The notes: generated from the letters alone by a model not told the origin. A DNA stretch of 64,000 bases from Palsa-504 sp963819785 (GCA_963819785.1 CAWFXW010000020.1:496001-560000); one strand, 5' to 3'; counted from the stretch's first letter, positions 30,766 through 39,685 are shown. Program-made: numbers and translations.

Positions 30766-32865
30766 TTATGGGGCGACGACGATCAGGGCGTCGACGGCCT
30801 TGGCCACGTCGCCGTCGACGCGGATCGGGTTGATGTCGATCGATTCGACCTCGGGGAGCTCCAGGGCGAGGGTGCCGAGGGCGGTCATGGCTTTTGCGAT
30901 CTTCTGGGCCTGCGTTTCGGAGAGGCCGCGGCTGGCGGTGCGCAGGCGGCCGGCGGCGATGCGGGCCACGGCGTGTTCGGCCATCCGCTGGGTGAACGGC
31001 GGCCGGAGCATGACCGCCCCGCCGACGATCTCGATCAGCACGCCGCCGATACCGACCACGATCATGGGTCCGAACACCGGATCGCGCTGCAGCCCGCAGG
31101 AGATCTCCACCGAGGCGGGGACCATCTCCTGGACCAGGACGCCGTCTATTGTGATGCCCGGATTGGCTTTTTGGATGCTGGCCAGCATCTCCTGGTAGGC
31201 GGCTGTGATTTTTTCGTCGCCTTCGAGGCCGAGGCGGAGGGCGCCGGAGTCGGACTTGTGCGGCAGGTCGTGGGACAGGACCTTGAGCGCGACCTTGCCG
31301 TTGAGCGTTCTGGCGGCCTTTACCGCCGCGTCGGCGGAGTCGGCGACGATCTCGCGGCTGACCGGGATGCCGTACTCGGCCAGGACCTGCTTGGCCACCG
31401 ACTCCAGGACGAACGGCTGGCCTTTTTCGCGTTCGAGGAGCGCGCGGGCCCTGGCGATGCGGTCTTGGTCTATCTGCGGCTGCTCGACGTGCTCGTGGCG
31501 GCGGACGAAGTCGCTGAAGGCGGCCACGGCGCCGATCGCGCGCACGGCGCGGGCCGGGTCGGTGTAGACCGGGATGCCGGCCTCGGCGATGTCCGGTGCG
31601 GACAAGGTGGTCGCGACGACCAGCGGCTTGTCGCTCGCGGCCCAGACCTTCTTGGTCGCCGTGGTCTCTCGCTCCCCCACGTACCAGATCAGCGGCAGCA
31701 CCGCGTCGACGCCGTCCGAGGCGGCCAGGCCGCCGTAGACCGCGTTGAAGTTCTCCATGTTGAAGGCGCCGGTCGTGTCCACCGGGTTGGCCGCGCTGCC
31801 GAAGCTGGGCAGCAGGCTCTGCAGGTACTCGCGGTCCGGGTCGGGCAGCACCGGGACGATCAGGCCCACCGTCTCGGCCACGTCGGCCATGAGCGCGCCC
31901 GAGCCGCCGGACTGGGTCAGGACGCCGAGCCGGTTCCCGCCCATCCGCCGGCCGGTCTGCAGGGTCAGGCCGAAGTCGATCATCTGCTCCACGCTCGAGC
32001 ACTGGATCAGGCCGTACTGCTGGCAGATGGCGTCGTAGACCTCGCCGGAGCCGGCGATCGAGGCGGTGTGGCTCAGCGCGGCGCGCGACCCCTCTGTTGT
32101 GTAACCGGCCTTGACGGCGAGGACGGGCTTGCCGAGTTCGGCGGCGCGGGCCGCGACCTCGACGAACACGTCCGGCGACCGGACGGCCTCGAAGAAGGTC
32201 AGGATCACGCCGACCTCGGGCTGCTCGATCATGTAGCGCAGGCTGCGGGCCACGGTCATGTCCGACTCGTTGCCGGTCGACAGGTACCAGCTGGCGTGCA
32301 GGCCGGCCGTTATCGCCTTGAGCAGGATGTAGGAGCCGAACCCGCCGCTTTGGCTCACCACCGCGACCGGGCCGGGCTTGGGCCGGTCCATGTCGACCGG
32401 GATGGCGAAGGTCGCGGCCACTTGTTTGGCGCCGTTGTAGAAGCCGTTGCAGTTGGGGCCGACGATCGGGAAGGCGTGGGTGCGCGCGACGTCGGTCATC
32501 CGCTGCTGGGCGTCTTTGCCTTCTTGGCCGGCCTCGGCGAAGCCGGCGGCGAGGACGACCGCGCCGCCGATGCCTCGGTTGGCGGCGTGCTCGATGATGT
32601 CGGGCACGGTGACGGCGGGGGTGAGGATGACGGCCATGTCGACGGGTTCGGGCAGGTCGTCGACGGTGGGGTAGGCCTTGACGCCGTGCACTTCGGGCCG
32701 TTTAGGGTGGACCGGGTATAGGCGGCCGGGGAAGTCACGGTGCAGGTTCTCGAAGACCATGCTGCCCAGGCCCGCCTCCGAAGCCCCCACCACGGCCACC
32801 GACTCCGGGGAGAACAGTCGCTGCACGCCGGCCTGGCTGGCGTGTTCGCCCTGTGGCACGTCCAT
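30766..32865 (-). CDS. ADP-forming acyl-CoA synthetase (acetate-CoA ligase family)
   Basis: The 699-residue protein has a CoA-binding Rossmann domain (SVAVVGASEAGLGSMVFEN), succinyl-CoA-ligase-like domains with GPNCNGFYN and the phosphorylatable His in ALSHTASIAGS, and a C-terminal ATP-grasp domain (VLVQEMVPASVEISCG; DINPIRVDGD). The family makes acyl-CoA from an acid, ATP and CoA with release of ADP and phosphate, and in actinobacteria often activates cyclic or branched acids. It leads the operon with the thiolase-like gene 8 bases downstream. ATG 32865 is preceded by GGAGGG, and a good promoter lies at 32906-32934. Confidence 0.9.
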   Translation of the reverse strand: MDVPQGEHASQAGVQRLFSPESVAVVGASEAGLGSMVFENLHRDFPGRLYPVHPKRPEVHGVKAYPTVDDLPEPVDMAVILTPAVTVPDIIEHAANRGIGGAVVLAAGFAEAGQEGKDAQQRMTDVARTHAFPIVGPNCNGFYNGAKQVAATFAIPVDMDRPKPGPVAVVSQSGGFGSYILLKAITAGLHASWYLSTGNESDMTVARSLRYMIEQPEVGVILTFFEAVRSPDVFVEVAARAAELGKPVLAVKAGYTTEGSRAALSHTASIAGSGEVYDAICQQYGLIQCSSVEQMIDFGLTLQTGRRMGGNRLGVLTQSGGSGALMADVAETVGLIVPVLPDPDREYLQSLLPSFGSAANPVDTTGAFNMENFNAVYGGLAASDGVDAVLPLIWYVGERETTATKKVWAASDKPLVVATTLSAPDIAEAGIPVYTDPARAVRAIGAVAAFSDFVRRHEHVEQPQIDQDRIARARALLEREKGQPFVLESVAKQVLAEYGIPVSREIVADSADAAVKAARTLNGKVALKVLSHDLPHKSDSGALRLGLEGDEKITAAYQEMLASIQKANPGITIDGVLVQEMVPASVEISCGLQRDPVFGPMIVVGIGGVLIEIVGGAVMLRPPFTQRMAEHAVARIAAGRLRTASRGLSETQAQKIAKAMTALGTLALELPEVESIDINPIRVDGDVAKAVDALIVVAP

Positions 32866-32905
32866 GTTCGGCCCTCCGGGATGGAATGCGGGGATGCTCG
32901 CTGGA

Positions 32906-32934
32906 ATTATCTAACAATATTTTAAAATTATCAA
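32906..32934 (-). promoter_or_regulatory. Promoter of the CoA ligase - thiolase-like - DUF35 operon
   Basis: On the minus strand, TTGATA (32934-32929) and GATAAT (32911-32906) are 17 bases apart in a strongly AT-rich island. Transcription would begin about 35 bases before ATG 32865. Confidence 0.65.
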
Positions 32935-33077
32935 TGTTACTCTGCTGGCGTCGCGCTTCTTGAGGGTAACGAGGCCGGGCGGGCGCGGAACATGCAGGGT
33001 GCAGAGCGCGGCATAGATCCCGGGAAAATTCCCGGCGCCGGCGCGCAACCATCGAGCGGTACGCGCGTTTATAACGC

Positions 33078-33556
33078 GTGACTTCAGGCAGACCCAAGCC
33101 CGGCGAAGTCCTGGACGCGGAGGCAGTGCCCCCGGACCAGCCGGAGTCCCGGCCCCGCGATCAGGCCGGAGTCGCCGACCTGTTCCATGCCCGGCACCTC
33201 GAACTGGTCCGGCTCGCGACGCTGCTGGTCGGCGACCGGGCGACCGCCGAGGACATCGTCCAGGACGTGTTCGTCAGTGTGTGCGCCCGCTGGCAGCGGC
33301 TCACCGAGAACGGCGTGGCCGTGTCCTACTTCCGTACCGCCGTGGTCAACGCCTGCCGGTCGGTGCATCGCCGGCGCGGCATCGCGCGGCGGTTCGGCCG
33401 GGGGACGGAAGCAGCGCTGTGGGCGGAACCCGAACCGTCCGCGGAGTCCGCCGCCCTCCTCGCGGAGGACCGCAGGAGGGTGCTCCGGGCCCTCAGCCGG
33501 CTACCCGACCGCCAGCGTGAGGCGCTGGTGCTGCGCTATTACCAGCGGCTGACCGA
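33078..33556 (+). pseudogene. ECF-type sigma factor, region 4 HTH lost
   Basis: From the start at 33078 the protein has sigma region 2 (FHARHLELVRLATLLVGD; AEDIVQDVFVSVCARW) and the beginning of region 4 (RALSRLPDRQREALVLRYYQ). At the point where the DNA-reading helix (normally SEAEIA-x-x-LG) should come, the text changes to unrelated sequence and the membrane-partner gene begins in another frame. Without the recognition helix it cannot read a -35 element. It fits the SigE-like group that is usually followed by a membrane or TolB-like protein. Confidence 0.7.
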
Positions 33557-33571
33557 TTGCCGCGGGCCGGG

Positions 33572-34748
33572 GGCGGTGCCCGGTTCCGGGCGAAGCTATG
33601 GAATACGCGGCTGGCGCCCACCGCGGCGGCCGCCGCGGTGCTCCTCGCGGTGGGGGTCGGTACCGTGATATCCGGCCTGGTCGGCGCCCACCATGAGCCC
33701 GCCGCGGCCGGGCCGCACGCGGGCTCGGGACCGGCCGGGCCGACCCCGGCGCCGCTGCCCAGGTACTACGGCGAGGTCGAGGGCAACATCAGCCACGGTT
33801 CCCGCTTCGTGGTGGTCAGGTCCGTCGGAACCGGCGCGGTGGTAGCCCAGGTGCCCAACCCGGTTGACGCGCGCCACAAGCAGCTGTCCGCGATCGACGT
33901 GACCACCAGGGACGACCAGAGGTTCTACGTCTTGTACAGCGAGAGAGGGTCCACCGGGAACGGCTACTTCATGGTCTACGCCTTCACGCTCTCCCCGGCC
34001 GGAACCGTGACCGGGCCGGCCGAGGTCCCCGGCGGCGTGATCACCGGCCAGTACTACCTCGCTCTCGACGGCGGCTTCGCGGTCGCACCGGACGGCACCG
34101 AGCTGGCGATCGCGACCGCGGACCCGGCAGCCAAGGGCGTACCGCAGGCCCTGGCCGAGCAGATCGTCCTGATCGACACGCGAACCGGTACGCGCGCGAC
34201 CTGGAAGGGCGGCCTGGACCAGACCGGCTCGGTGTTCGACATCGACAGCCTGAGCTGGACGGCCGACAGCGGCGCACTGATCTACCTGGCGCAGTGGTGC
34301 CCGCAGGGCTACAGCGATCAGGGATCGACCGGGATCGGCTGCATAACCGGGTTCGGCTCCGAGCAGGTACGGGAGCTCAGCGTCTCATCCGGCGGGGGCC
34401 TGCTGACCTCCGGGCCGGTGCTGCTCCGCTCCTCGGCGCGGATCCCCTACATCGGCCAGGCGCTGATCGATCCCGACGGCGCGGAGCTGACCGCGCTGGT
34501 GAGGCTGGGCGGCACCAGCCTTCAGGTCGTGACCATCGACGTCGGCACCGGGAAGACACAAAGCGTGCTCTACCAGCTGTCACGGCGGAGGACCGTCCGC
34601 CAACCAGATCAGCCAGTTCCATCTGACCCTGGACAGCACCGGCAGCCACGTGCTGCTGGCCGGCGACCTGGTCCATGGCCGGCTTTCCGGCGGCCACCTG
34701 GTAAGTCTCCCGCCGAAGGCCTGGGACGGCACTCCGGCCAGCTGGTAG
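33572..34748 (+). pseudogene. Membrane-anchored TolB/WD40-like protein, 5' truncated and frameshifted
   Basis: One transmembrane helix (LAPTAAAAAVLLAVGVGTVISGL) is followed by an extracellular beta-propeller-like domain (RFYVLYSERGSTGNGYFMVYAF; DSLSWTADSGALIYLAQWC). The cytoplasmic start is missing because the gene is joined directly to the broken sigma factor. Near 34595 the frame slips; the natural ending (FHLTLDSTGSHVLLAGDLVHG) is found in the neighbouring frame and stops at 34748. Such proteins accompany ECF sigma factors and may modulate them. Both partners are damaged in one joint. Confidence 0.65.
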
Positions 34749-34841
34749 TCAGATCCGCGGCGGCCGTCCCCGCGGGGGCGGCGGCCGTCGCGTTCGGCGC
34801 CCGGTCAGGCCGGGCGCCTGATCGCCGGCCTGAGCGCCCGA

Positions 34842-36311
34842 TCAGGAGCCGGGCGCGACGCTGATGCCGATGAGCTTGGTCTCCAGGTACTCGGTGATGC
34901 CCTCCTGGCCGCCTTCGCGGCCCAGGCCGCTTTCCTTCATGCCGCCGAACGGCGCGGCCGCCGAGGTCGGGTTGATGTCGTTGATCCCGACGATGGCGAA
35001 GCGGAGCGCCTCGCTGACCCGGATGGCGCGGGACAGGTCCTTGGTGTACAGGTAGGCGGCCAGGCCGTACTCGGTGTCGTTGGCCATCTTGATGACCTCG
35101 TCCTCGTCGTCGAACAAGATGACCGGGGCGATCGGCCCGAAGGTCTCCTCCCGGTAGATCAGCATCTCGGGAGTGACATCGGTCAGCACGGTCGGCGCGA
35201 AGAAGGTCCCGGCGTCGTACTTCTCGCCGGTCAGGCGCTCGCCGCCGAGCAGCACGCTCGCTCCCTTGCCCACCGCGTCGGTCACGTGCTCGTCCATCTT
35301 GGCCAGCGCGCCCTCGTCGATCAGCGGGCCGATCGTGACGCCCTCGTCCAGGCCGTTCCCGGCCTTCAGCCGGCCGACCCGGTCGCGGAGCACCTCGAGG
35401 AACTTGCCGGCGATGGACCGGTGCACGAAGATCCGGTTGGGGCAGATGCAGGCCTGGCCGGTGTTGAGGAACTTGACCAGGGACGCGCCGCGCGCGGCGT
35501 GCGCCGGGTCGGCGTCGGGAAACACGATGAACGGCGCGTGCCCGCCGAGCTCGAGCGAGACCCGCTTGAGCTGGGCGGCCGCGCCCTCGGCGAGCCGCTT
35601 GCCGACCTCGGTGGACCCGGTGAAGGTGAGCTTGCGCACGGCCGGGTTGGCCAGGAACTCATCCCCCACGGTCCTGGCCCGGCTGGCGGTGACCAGGTTG
35701 ACCACGCCCGCCGGGATCCCGACCTCGTGCAGGATCCGGAACACTTCGATCGCGCACAGCGGCGTCTGCTGGGCCGGCTTGAGCACGACCGTGCAGCCGG
35801 CCGCGAGCGCGGGGCCGATCTTCCTGGTCAGCATCGAGATGGGGTAGTTCCACGGGGTGATCGCGCCGACCACGCCCACCGGCTGGTGCAGGACCAGGAA
35901 CCGCTGGTCGGCGCGCGCCGAGGGGATCGTCTGCCCGTAGACGCGCTTGGCCTCCTCGGCGAACCAGATCAGGAAGTCCGCCGCGTACTGGACCTCGATC
36001 CGGGCCGTGCGCAGCGGCTTGCCCTGCTCGGTCGTCATCAGCTGGGCCAGCTCGTCGGCGCGCTGCAGCATCAGCCGGTGCGCCTCGTACAGGTAGCCGG
36101 CCCGCTCGTACGCGGTCCGGGCCGCCCACGCCGGGAACGCGGCCTCGGCGGCGGCCACGGCGTCACGGACGTCCTGGGTCTCCGCGGCGCTGATCTGCGC
36201 GAGAACCTCGGAGGTGGCCGGGTTCGTCACGGGGAACGTGAGCCCGGATGCCGCATGACGCCACTTACCGTCGATATACAACGTTCCCGAGCTGGTGTCC
36301 GGCATTGCCAT
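34842..36311 (-). CDS. NAD(P)-dependent aldehyde dehydrogenase (succinate-semialdehyde dehydrogenase-like)
   Basis: The 489 residues include the cofactor segment TPWNYPISMLTRKIGPALAAG, FTGSTEVGK, the general base Glu in SLELGGHAPFIVF and the nucleophile Cys in NTGQACICPN. The enzyme oxidises an aldehyde to an acid through a thioester intermediate. I chose ATG 36311 because GGAGGG lies 5-6 bases upstream; a longer reading from 36335 lacks such a site. A perfect 7-bp inverted repeat (36349-36367) lies just upstream. The closest resemblance is to succinate-semialdehyde dehydrogenases (GabD), but the true substrate may be another semialdehyde. Confidence 0.9.
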   Translation of the reverse strand: MAMPDTSSGTLYIDGKWRHAASGLTFPVTNPATSEVLAQISAAETQDVRDAVAAAEAAFPAWAARTAYERAGYLYEAHRLMLQRADELAQLMTTEQGKPLRTARIEVQYAADFLIWFAEEAKRVYGQTIPSARADQRFLVLHQPVGVVGAITPWNYPISMLTRKIGPALAAGCTVVLKPAQQTPLCAIEVFRILHEVGIPAGVVNLVTASRARTVGDEFLANPAVRKLTFTGSTEVGKRLAEGAAAQLKRVSLELGGHAPFIVFPDADPAHAARGASLVKFLNTGQACICPNRIFVHRSIAGKFLEVLRDRVGRLKAGNGLDEGVTIGPLIDEGALAKMDEHVTDAVGKGASVLLGGERLTGEKYDAGTFFAPTVLTDVTPEMLIYREETFGPIAPVILFDDEDEVIKMANDTEYGLAAYLYTKDLSRAIRVSEALRFAIVGINDINPTSAAAPFGGMKESGLGREGGQEGITEYLETKLIGISVAPGS

Positions 36312-36348
36312 GCAGGCCCTCCGTGCAGAGTTCAATCATTCGTGCTTC

Positions 36349-36367
36349 ATCATTCCGGCTGAATGAT
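36349..36367. promoter_or_regulatory. Operator-like inverted repeat before the aldehyde dehydrogenase gene
   Basis: ATCATTC and GAATGAT flank the 5-base centre CGGCT, and another AATCATTC occurs at 36334-36341. The spacing suits a dimeric regulator next to the start at 36311. Confidence 0.5.
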
Positions 36368-36568
36368 TCGGTAGTTGTCCAAGTATAGACCAACAAGCCC
36401 CGGTCGCACGAGACAGGTCAGCCCGGACCGGGTGCCGGATGGCTCGGGCTGGGCGGACGGAAAGGGATGTATTGTTCCAAGGTTTTAGATACGATGAACG
36501 AAAAATCGCCGGTTAGGTTAGGGCACGGCAGGCTGCGACCGTCACGCGAGCGAAGGAGCGGATCCCCC

Positions 36569-37468
36569 ATGGCGATTGGCAAGCTCTTCCACATCATCCA
36601 CATGACCGGCGACCTGCCCGGGCTCGAGGCCTGGTACGACGACGTGTTCAGCGTGCGGCGCGGTTTCCTCGACCACCACTACATGGAGGGCGAGAAGCGG
36701 GACGCCTCCCTGGTCGTGCTCGGCGACTGCGTCATCGAGCCGCTGGCCCCCGCGTTCCGGGTGGAGGGCTGGGACGCCATGCCGCTCGGCCGGTTCTACA
36801 ACCGGTTCGGCACCCACTGGCACTCCATCGCCTGGTACACCGACGACGCGGGCGAGATCTGGCAGCGCTGCACGGATAACGGCGTGCGCGTGTTCGTCGA
36901 GGGCGGCGTGCGGACCGCGGAACGGCCGTCGCCCCACGCGGCGATCATGACCCATCCCAAGGACACCATCGCGCAACTGGAGTTCATGAACCCGGGCGGC
37001 ACCCTCATGGAGGACATGGACCCGCGGCTCAAGCCGGACTGGGACCCGGGCTGGTGGGCGGACAATCACCCGCTCGGCCTGGTGGGGCTGGCCTACACCA
37101 CCGTGCTGACCCGTGACCCGGCCCGGGCCAAGCACGTCTACGCCGACGTCCTGGGCGGCACGCTGATCCGCGAGAACTCCTCGGACCTGACCGGCACGAG
37201 CAACGCCTACATCCAGGTGGGCGAGGCGGTCGTCGAGCTGGCCACGCCCACCAGGGACGGCACGCTGGCCGCGGACGACATGGCGGCCAACGGCGAGATT
37301 CACCACGCCGCGGCGTTCCGGGTCAAGGACCTCGACCAGGCCGAGCAGTACCTGAAGAGCAAGGGCATCGAGCCGCTCGCCCGCGACGAGTCGACGCTGC
37401 TGACCCGGCCCGACACCACGCACGGGGTTCCGTTCCGGTGGACCACTAGTGACCTCGCCGGCCAGTGA
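36569..37468 (+). CDS. VOC-family double-domain protein
   Basis: The 299-residue protein starts at ATG 36569 (GGAG 10 bases upstream). It contains two VOC modules: LFHIIHMTGDLPGLEAWYDDVF to FGTHWHSIAWYTDD, then LGLVGLAYTTVLTRDPARAK to the C-terminus. It is clearly a paralogue of the protein at 55375-56322 (shared GWDxMPxGRFYxxFGxHWHSIAWY). Possible metal ligands are His in FHIIHM and HWHS and a Glu in QLEFM. These proteins are relatives of glyoxalases and extradiol dioxygenases. The reaction is unknown. A crotonase remnant follows at the 3' end, and a crotonase also neighbours the other paralogue. Confidence 0.8.
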   Translation: MAIGKLFHIIHMTGDLPGLEAWYDDVFSVRRGFLDHHYMEGEKRDASLVVLGDCVIEPLAPAFRVEGWDAMPLGRFYNRFGTHWHSIAWYTDDAGEIWQRCTDNGVRVFVEGGVRTAERPSPHAAIMTHPKDTIAQLEFMNPGGTLMEDMDPRLKPDWDPGWWADNHPLGLVGLAYTTVLTRDPARAKHVYADVLGGTLIRENSSDLTGTSNAYIQVGEAVVELATPTRDGTLAADDMAANGEIHHAAAFRVKDLDQAEQYLKSKGIEPLARDESTLLTRPDTTHGVPFRWTTSDLAGQ

Positions 37469-37781
37469 GGCCGTGACGGCCTCGCGGGACGGCGACGCCG
37501 TGCGGGACGGCTTCGCCGCGCTGGAGGGCGGGGCCGTCTTGTACCGCGGCGCGGACGGGGTGGCCGAGGTCGTGCTGAACCGGCCCGCGGTGCTCAACGC
37601 CATCAACGGCGCCATACACCACGGCATCCTGGCCGCGCTGGACCGGGTGGTGCCCGAGGGCGAGCTCGACGCCGAGGTGGACCGGATCACGAGCCGGATC
37701 GCGGGCCTGAAGGCCGAGGCGGTGGCGGGCAACAAGCGGCTGATCAACCGGCAGTACGAGGCCGCGGGCTTCAGCCCCTGA
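37449..37781 (+). pseudogene. Enoyl-CoA hydratase remnant with the catalytic core deleted
   Basis: The start (VLYRGADGVAEVVLNRPAVLNAINGAIH) is the crotonase N-terminus and the end (ITSRIAGLKAEAVAGNKRLIN) its C-terminal helices. Between LAALDRV and VPEGELD both oxyanion-hole loops and all catalytic residues, roughly 130 residues, are missing without loss of frame. The 110-codon product cannot be a hydratase. It overlaps the end of the VOC gene by 20 bases. An 18-bp direct repeat supplies its stop. Confidence 0.7.
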
Positions 37782-37805
37782 ACGCCCGCGGGCTTCAGCC
37801 CCTGA
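37764..37805. repeat. 18-bp direct repeat at convergent gene ends
   Basis: GCGGGCTTCAGCCCCTGA occurs at 37764-37781 and 37788-37805, six bases apart. The first copy ends the crotonase remnant; the second, read on the other strand, contains the stop of the sugar permease. Confidence 0.85.
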
Positions 37806-38676
37806 TCGCGCCGACCAGGCCGCCGACGAGCTTGCGCTGGGCGAAGATGAAGATGGCCAGCGCGGGGATCATCGACACCGAGGTGAACGCGTAGACCCGC
37901 GCGGTGTCCTGGGTGTAGGTGGACTGGAAGTTGGCCACGGCCAGCGGCAGCGTGTAGTGATCCTGGCTGCTGAACACGACCAGCGGCAGCAGGTAGGCAT
38001 TCCAGCTGGTCACGAAGGCCAGGATGCCGACGGTGATCAGGGCGGGCCGGGACAGCGGCAGCAGGATGCGCAGGAAGAACCGGATCCGGGTGGCGCCGTC
38101 CACGATCGCGGCGTCCTCCAGCTCGCCGGGGATGGCGCGCATGAACGGGCGCATGATCACGATCGTGACCGGCAGCGAGAACGCCGCCTCGGGCAGCGCC
38201 ACGCCGAGCAGGTTGTCGTTCAGGCCGATCTGCTGGAGCAGCAGGAACAGCGGCAGGGCGGCGGTGTTCAGCGGGAACAGCAGCCCGGCCACGAACAGCA
38301 GGTAGAAAGCCTCGCGGCCGCGGAAGGTATAACGCGACAGCGCGAAGGCCGCCATCGAGCCCAGCGACACGGCCAGCGCGGTGGCGATCACCGCGATCAC
38401 CACGCTGTTGGCCACCGCCTGCCAGAAGATCGACGAGGTGGCGATCGCGGCGTAGTTGCTCCACACCCACGGGTGCGGCAGCGCGTTCGGATTGGCGTTG
38501 AGCTGGGCCGTGCTGCTGAAGCCGCCCACGAGCATGTACAGCATGGGCGCCAGCGTGACGGCCAGCACGAGCAGGATCACCAGGTAGCCGGCGGGCATCG
38601 AGAGCCAGGTGCGGCGCTGGCGGATCACGTCCCGGCGCGGGGCGCGCCGGCCAAGACGGGCGCTGGCGGCGGTCAT
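37795..38676 (-). CDS. Carbohydrate ABC transporter permease (MalG/CUT1-type)
   Basis: The 293-residue protein has six transmembrane segments, beginning after a basic N-terminus (AGYLVILLVLAVTLAPMLYM). It carries the EAA loop that docks the ATPase (ELEDAAIVDGATRIRFFLRI) near residue 200. It is the third gene of an importer operon: lipoprotein, permease 1, permease 2. The gap to permease 1 is 19 bases. No ATPase gene is present; CUT1 importers of actinomycetes usually share the MsiK ATPase. The sugar is unknown. Confidence 0.92.
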   Translation of the reverse strand: MTAASARLGRRAPRRDVIRQRRTWLSMPAGYLVILLVLAVTLAPMLYMLVGGFSSTAQLNANPNALPHPWVWSNYAAIATSSIFWQAVANSVVIAVIATALAVSLGSMAAFALSRYTFRGREAFYLLFVAGLLFPLNTAALPLFLLLQQIGLNDNLLGVALPEAAFSLPVTIVIMRPFMRAIPGELEDAAIVDGATRIRFFLRILLPLSRPALITVGILAFVTSWNAYLLPLVVFSSQDHYTLPLAVANFQSTYTQDTARVYAFTSVSMIPALAIFIFAQRKLVGGLVGAIRG

Positions 38677-38695
38677 CTGCTCACCTGCTTCCGGC

Positions 38696-39685
38696 TCACG
38701 TAACGGCCCGGGTCAGCGCGCCGGCGGTGTCGCGGCGCAGCGCGTAACGCTGATAGCCCAGCGCGAAGACCAGCGATATGACGAACAGGACCACCGAGAC
38801 CGTGGCGCCGTACCCGAACTCCGTGCGCTGGACGCCGTTGGTGTACTGATAAGTCAACATCGTGCTCGACGCGTTCGCGGGCCCGCCCAGGGTCATGATC
38901 CAGACCAGGTCGAAGAGCTGGAGCGAGCCGATGACCGACAGGAAGATCCAGATCCGGATCGTGGGACCCAGCAGCGGCAGCGTGATGGCCCGGGTCACCT
39001 GCCACGGGGTGGCGCCGTCGATGGCCGCCGCTTCGCGCAGCTCCGGCGGGATGCCCTGCAGCCCGGCCAGCAGCAGGACGATCCCGAAGCCGATGTACTT
39101 CCAGGTGGCCACCACGAACACCGAGTAGAGCACGAGCGAGGTGCTGGCCAGCCAGTAGTGGACCAGGCCGCCCAAGCCGACCGCCTTGAGCAGCGCGTCG
39201 AGGGGGCCGCCCGGCTGCAGCAGCTCGTACCACATCACCGCCGCCGTCGCCTCGGACAGCACGAACGGCGCGAACACGGCCAGCCGCAGGAACGTCCGGC
39301 CGCGCACCCGGCGGTTCAGCAGCAGGGCCAGCCCGAGGCTGACGGGGAGCTGGACCACCAAGGACAGCACGGCGATGATCACGTTGTGCAGGAGGGCCTG
39401 GCGGAAGACCGGGCCGGTGAGTACCCCGGTGTAGTTCTGGAGGCCGATGAAGTCGTTCAGCGGCCCGAAGCCGCTCCAGTTGTACAGGCTGTACCAGACG
39501 GCGAAGATCATCGGGACGATCACGAACCCGACGAACAAGACGGTGGGCGGGACGAGCAGCACGGTCAGCTCGAGCCGCTTGCGGGGGGCGCGCCGCGAGC
39601 GCGGCGGGCGGGCGCCGGCGGCGGCCGGGCGGGAGGATGATGCCGTTTCCCGCCCGGCCGCCGGCGCGCTCTGGGTGCGCGCCAT
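38696..39685 (-). CDS. Sugar ABC transporter permease (MalF/CUT1-type)
   Basis: The 329 residues start with a Pro/Ala/Arg-rich cytoplasmic tail, followed by six membrane segments (LTVLLVPPTVLFVGFVIVPM first) and the EAA loop ELREAAAIDGATPWQVTRAI. The ATG overlaps the TGA of the binding-protein gene (TGATG), so synthesis is coupled. With the other permease it forms the channel of a CUT1 importer. Confidence 0.92.
   Translation of the reverse strand: MARTQSAPAAGRETASSSRPAAAGARPPRSRRAPRKRLELTVLLVPPTVLFVGFVIVPMIFAVWYSLYNWSGFGPLNDFIGLQNYTGVLTGPVFRQALLHNVIIAVLSLVVQLPVSLGLALLLNRRVRGRTFLRLAVFAPFVLSEATAAVMWYELLQPGGPLDALLKAVGLGGLVHYWLASTSLVLYSVFVVATWKYIGFGIVLLLAGLQGIPPELREAAAIDGATPWQVTRAITLPLLGPTIRIWIFLSVIGSLQLFDLVWIMTLGGPANASSTMLTYQYTNGVQRTEFGYGATVSVVLFVISLVFALGYQRYALRRDTAGALTRAVT

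Noticed and set aside
29114..31198. Plus-strand frame of 694 codons
   Set aside because: It is antisense to the DUF35, thiolase-like and CoA ligase genes and shows no motif; typical of GC-rich shadows.
29579..32002. Reading the thiolase-like protein as an 807-residue fusion
   Set aside because: The extra front is antisense-like text overlapping the CoA ligase gene; ATG 30757 has a good ribosome site and gives the normal length.
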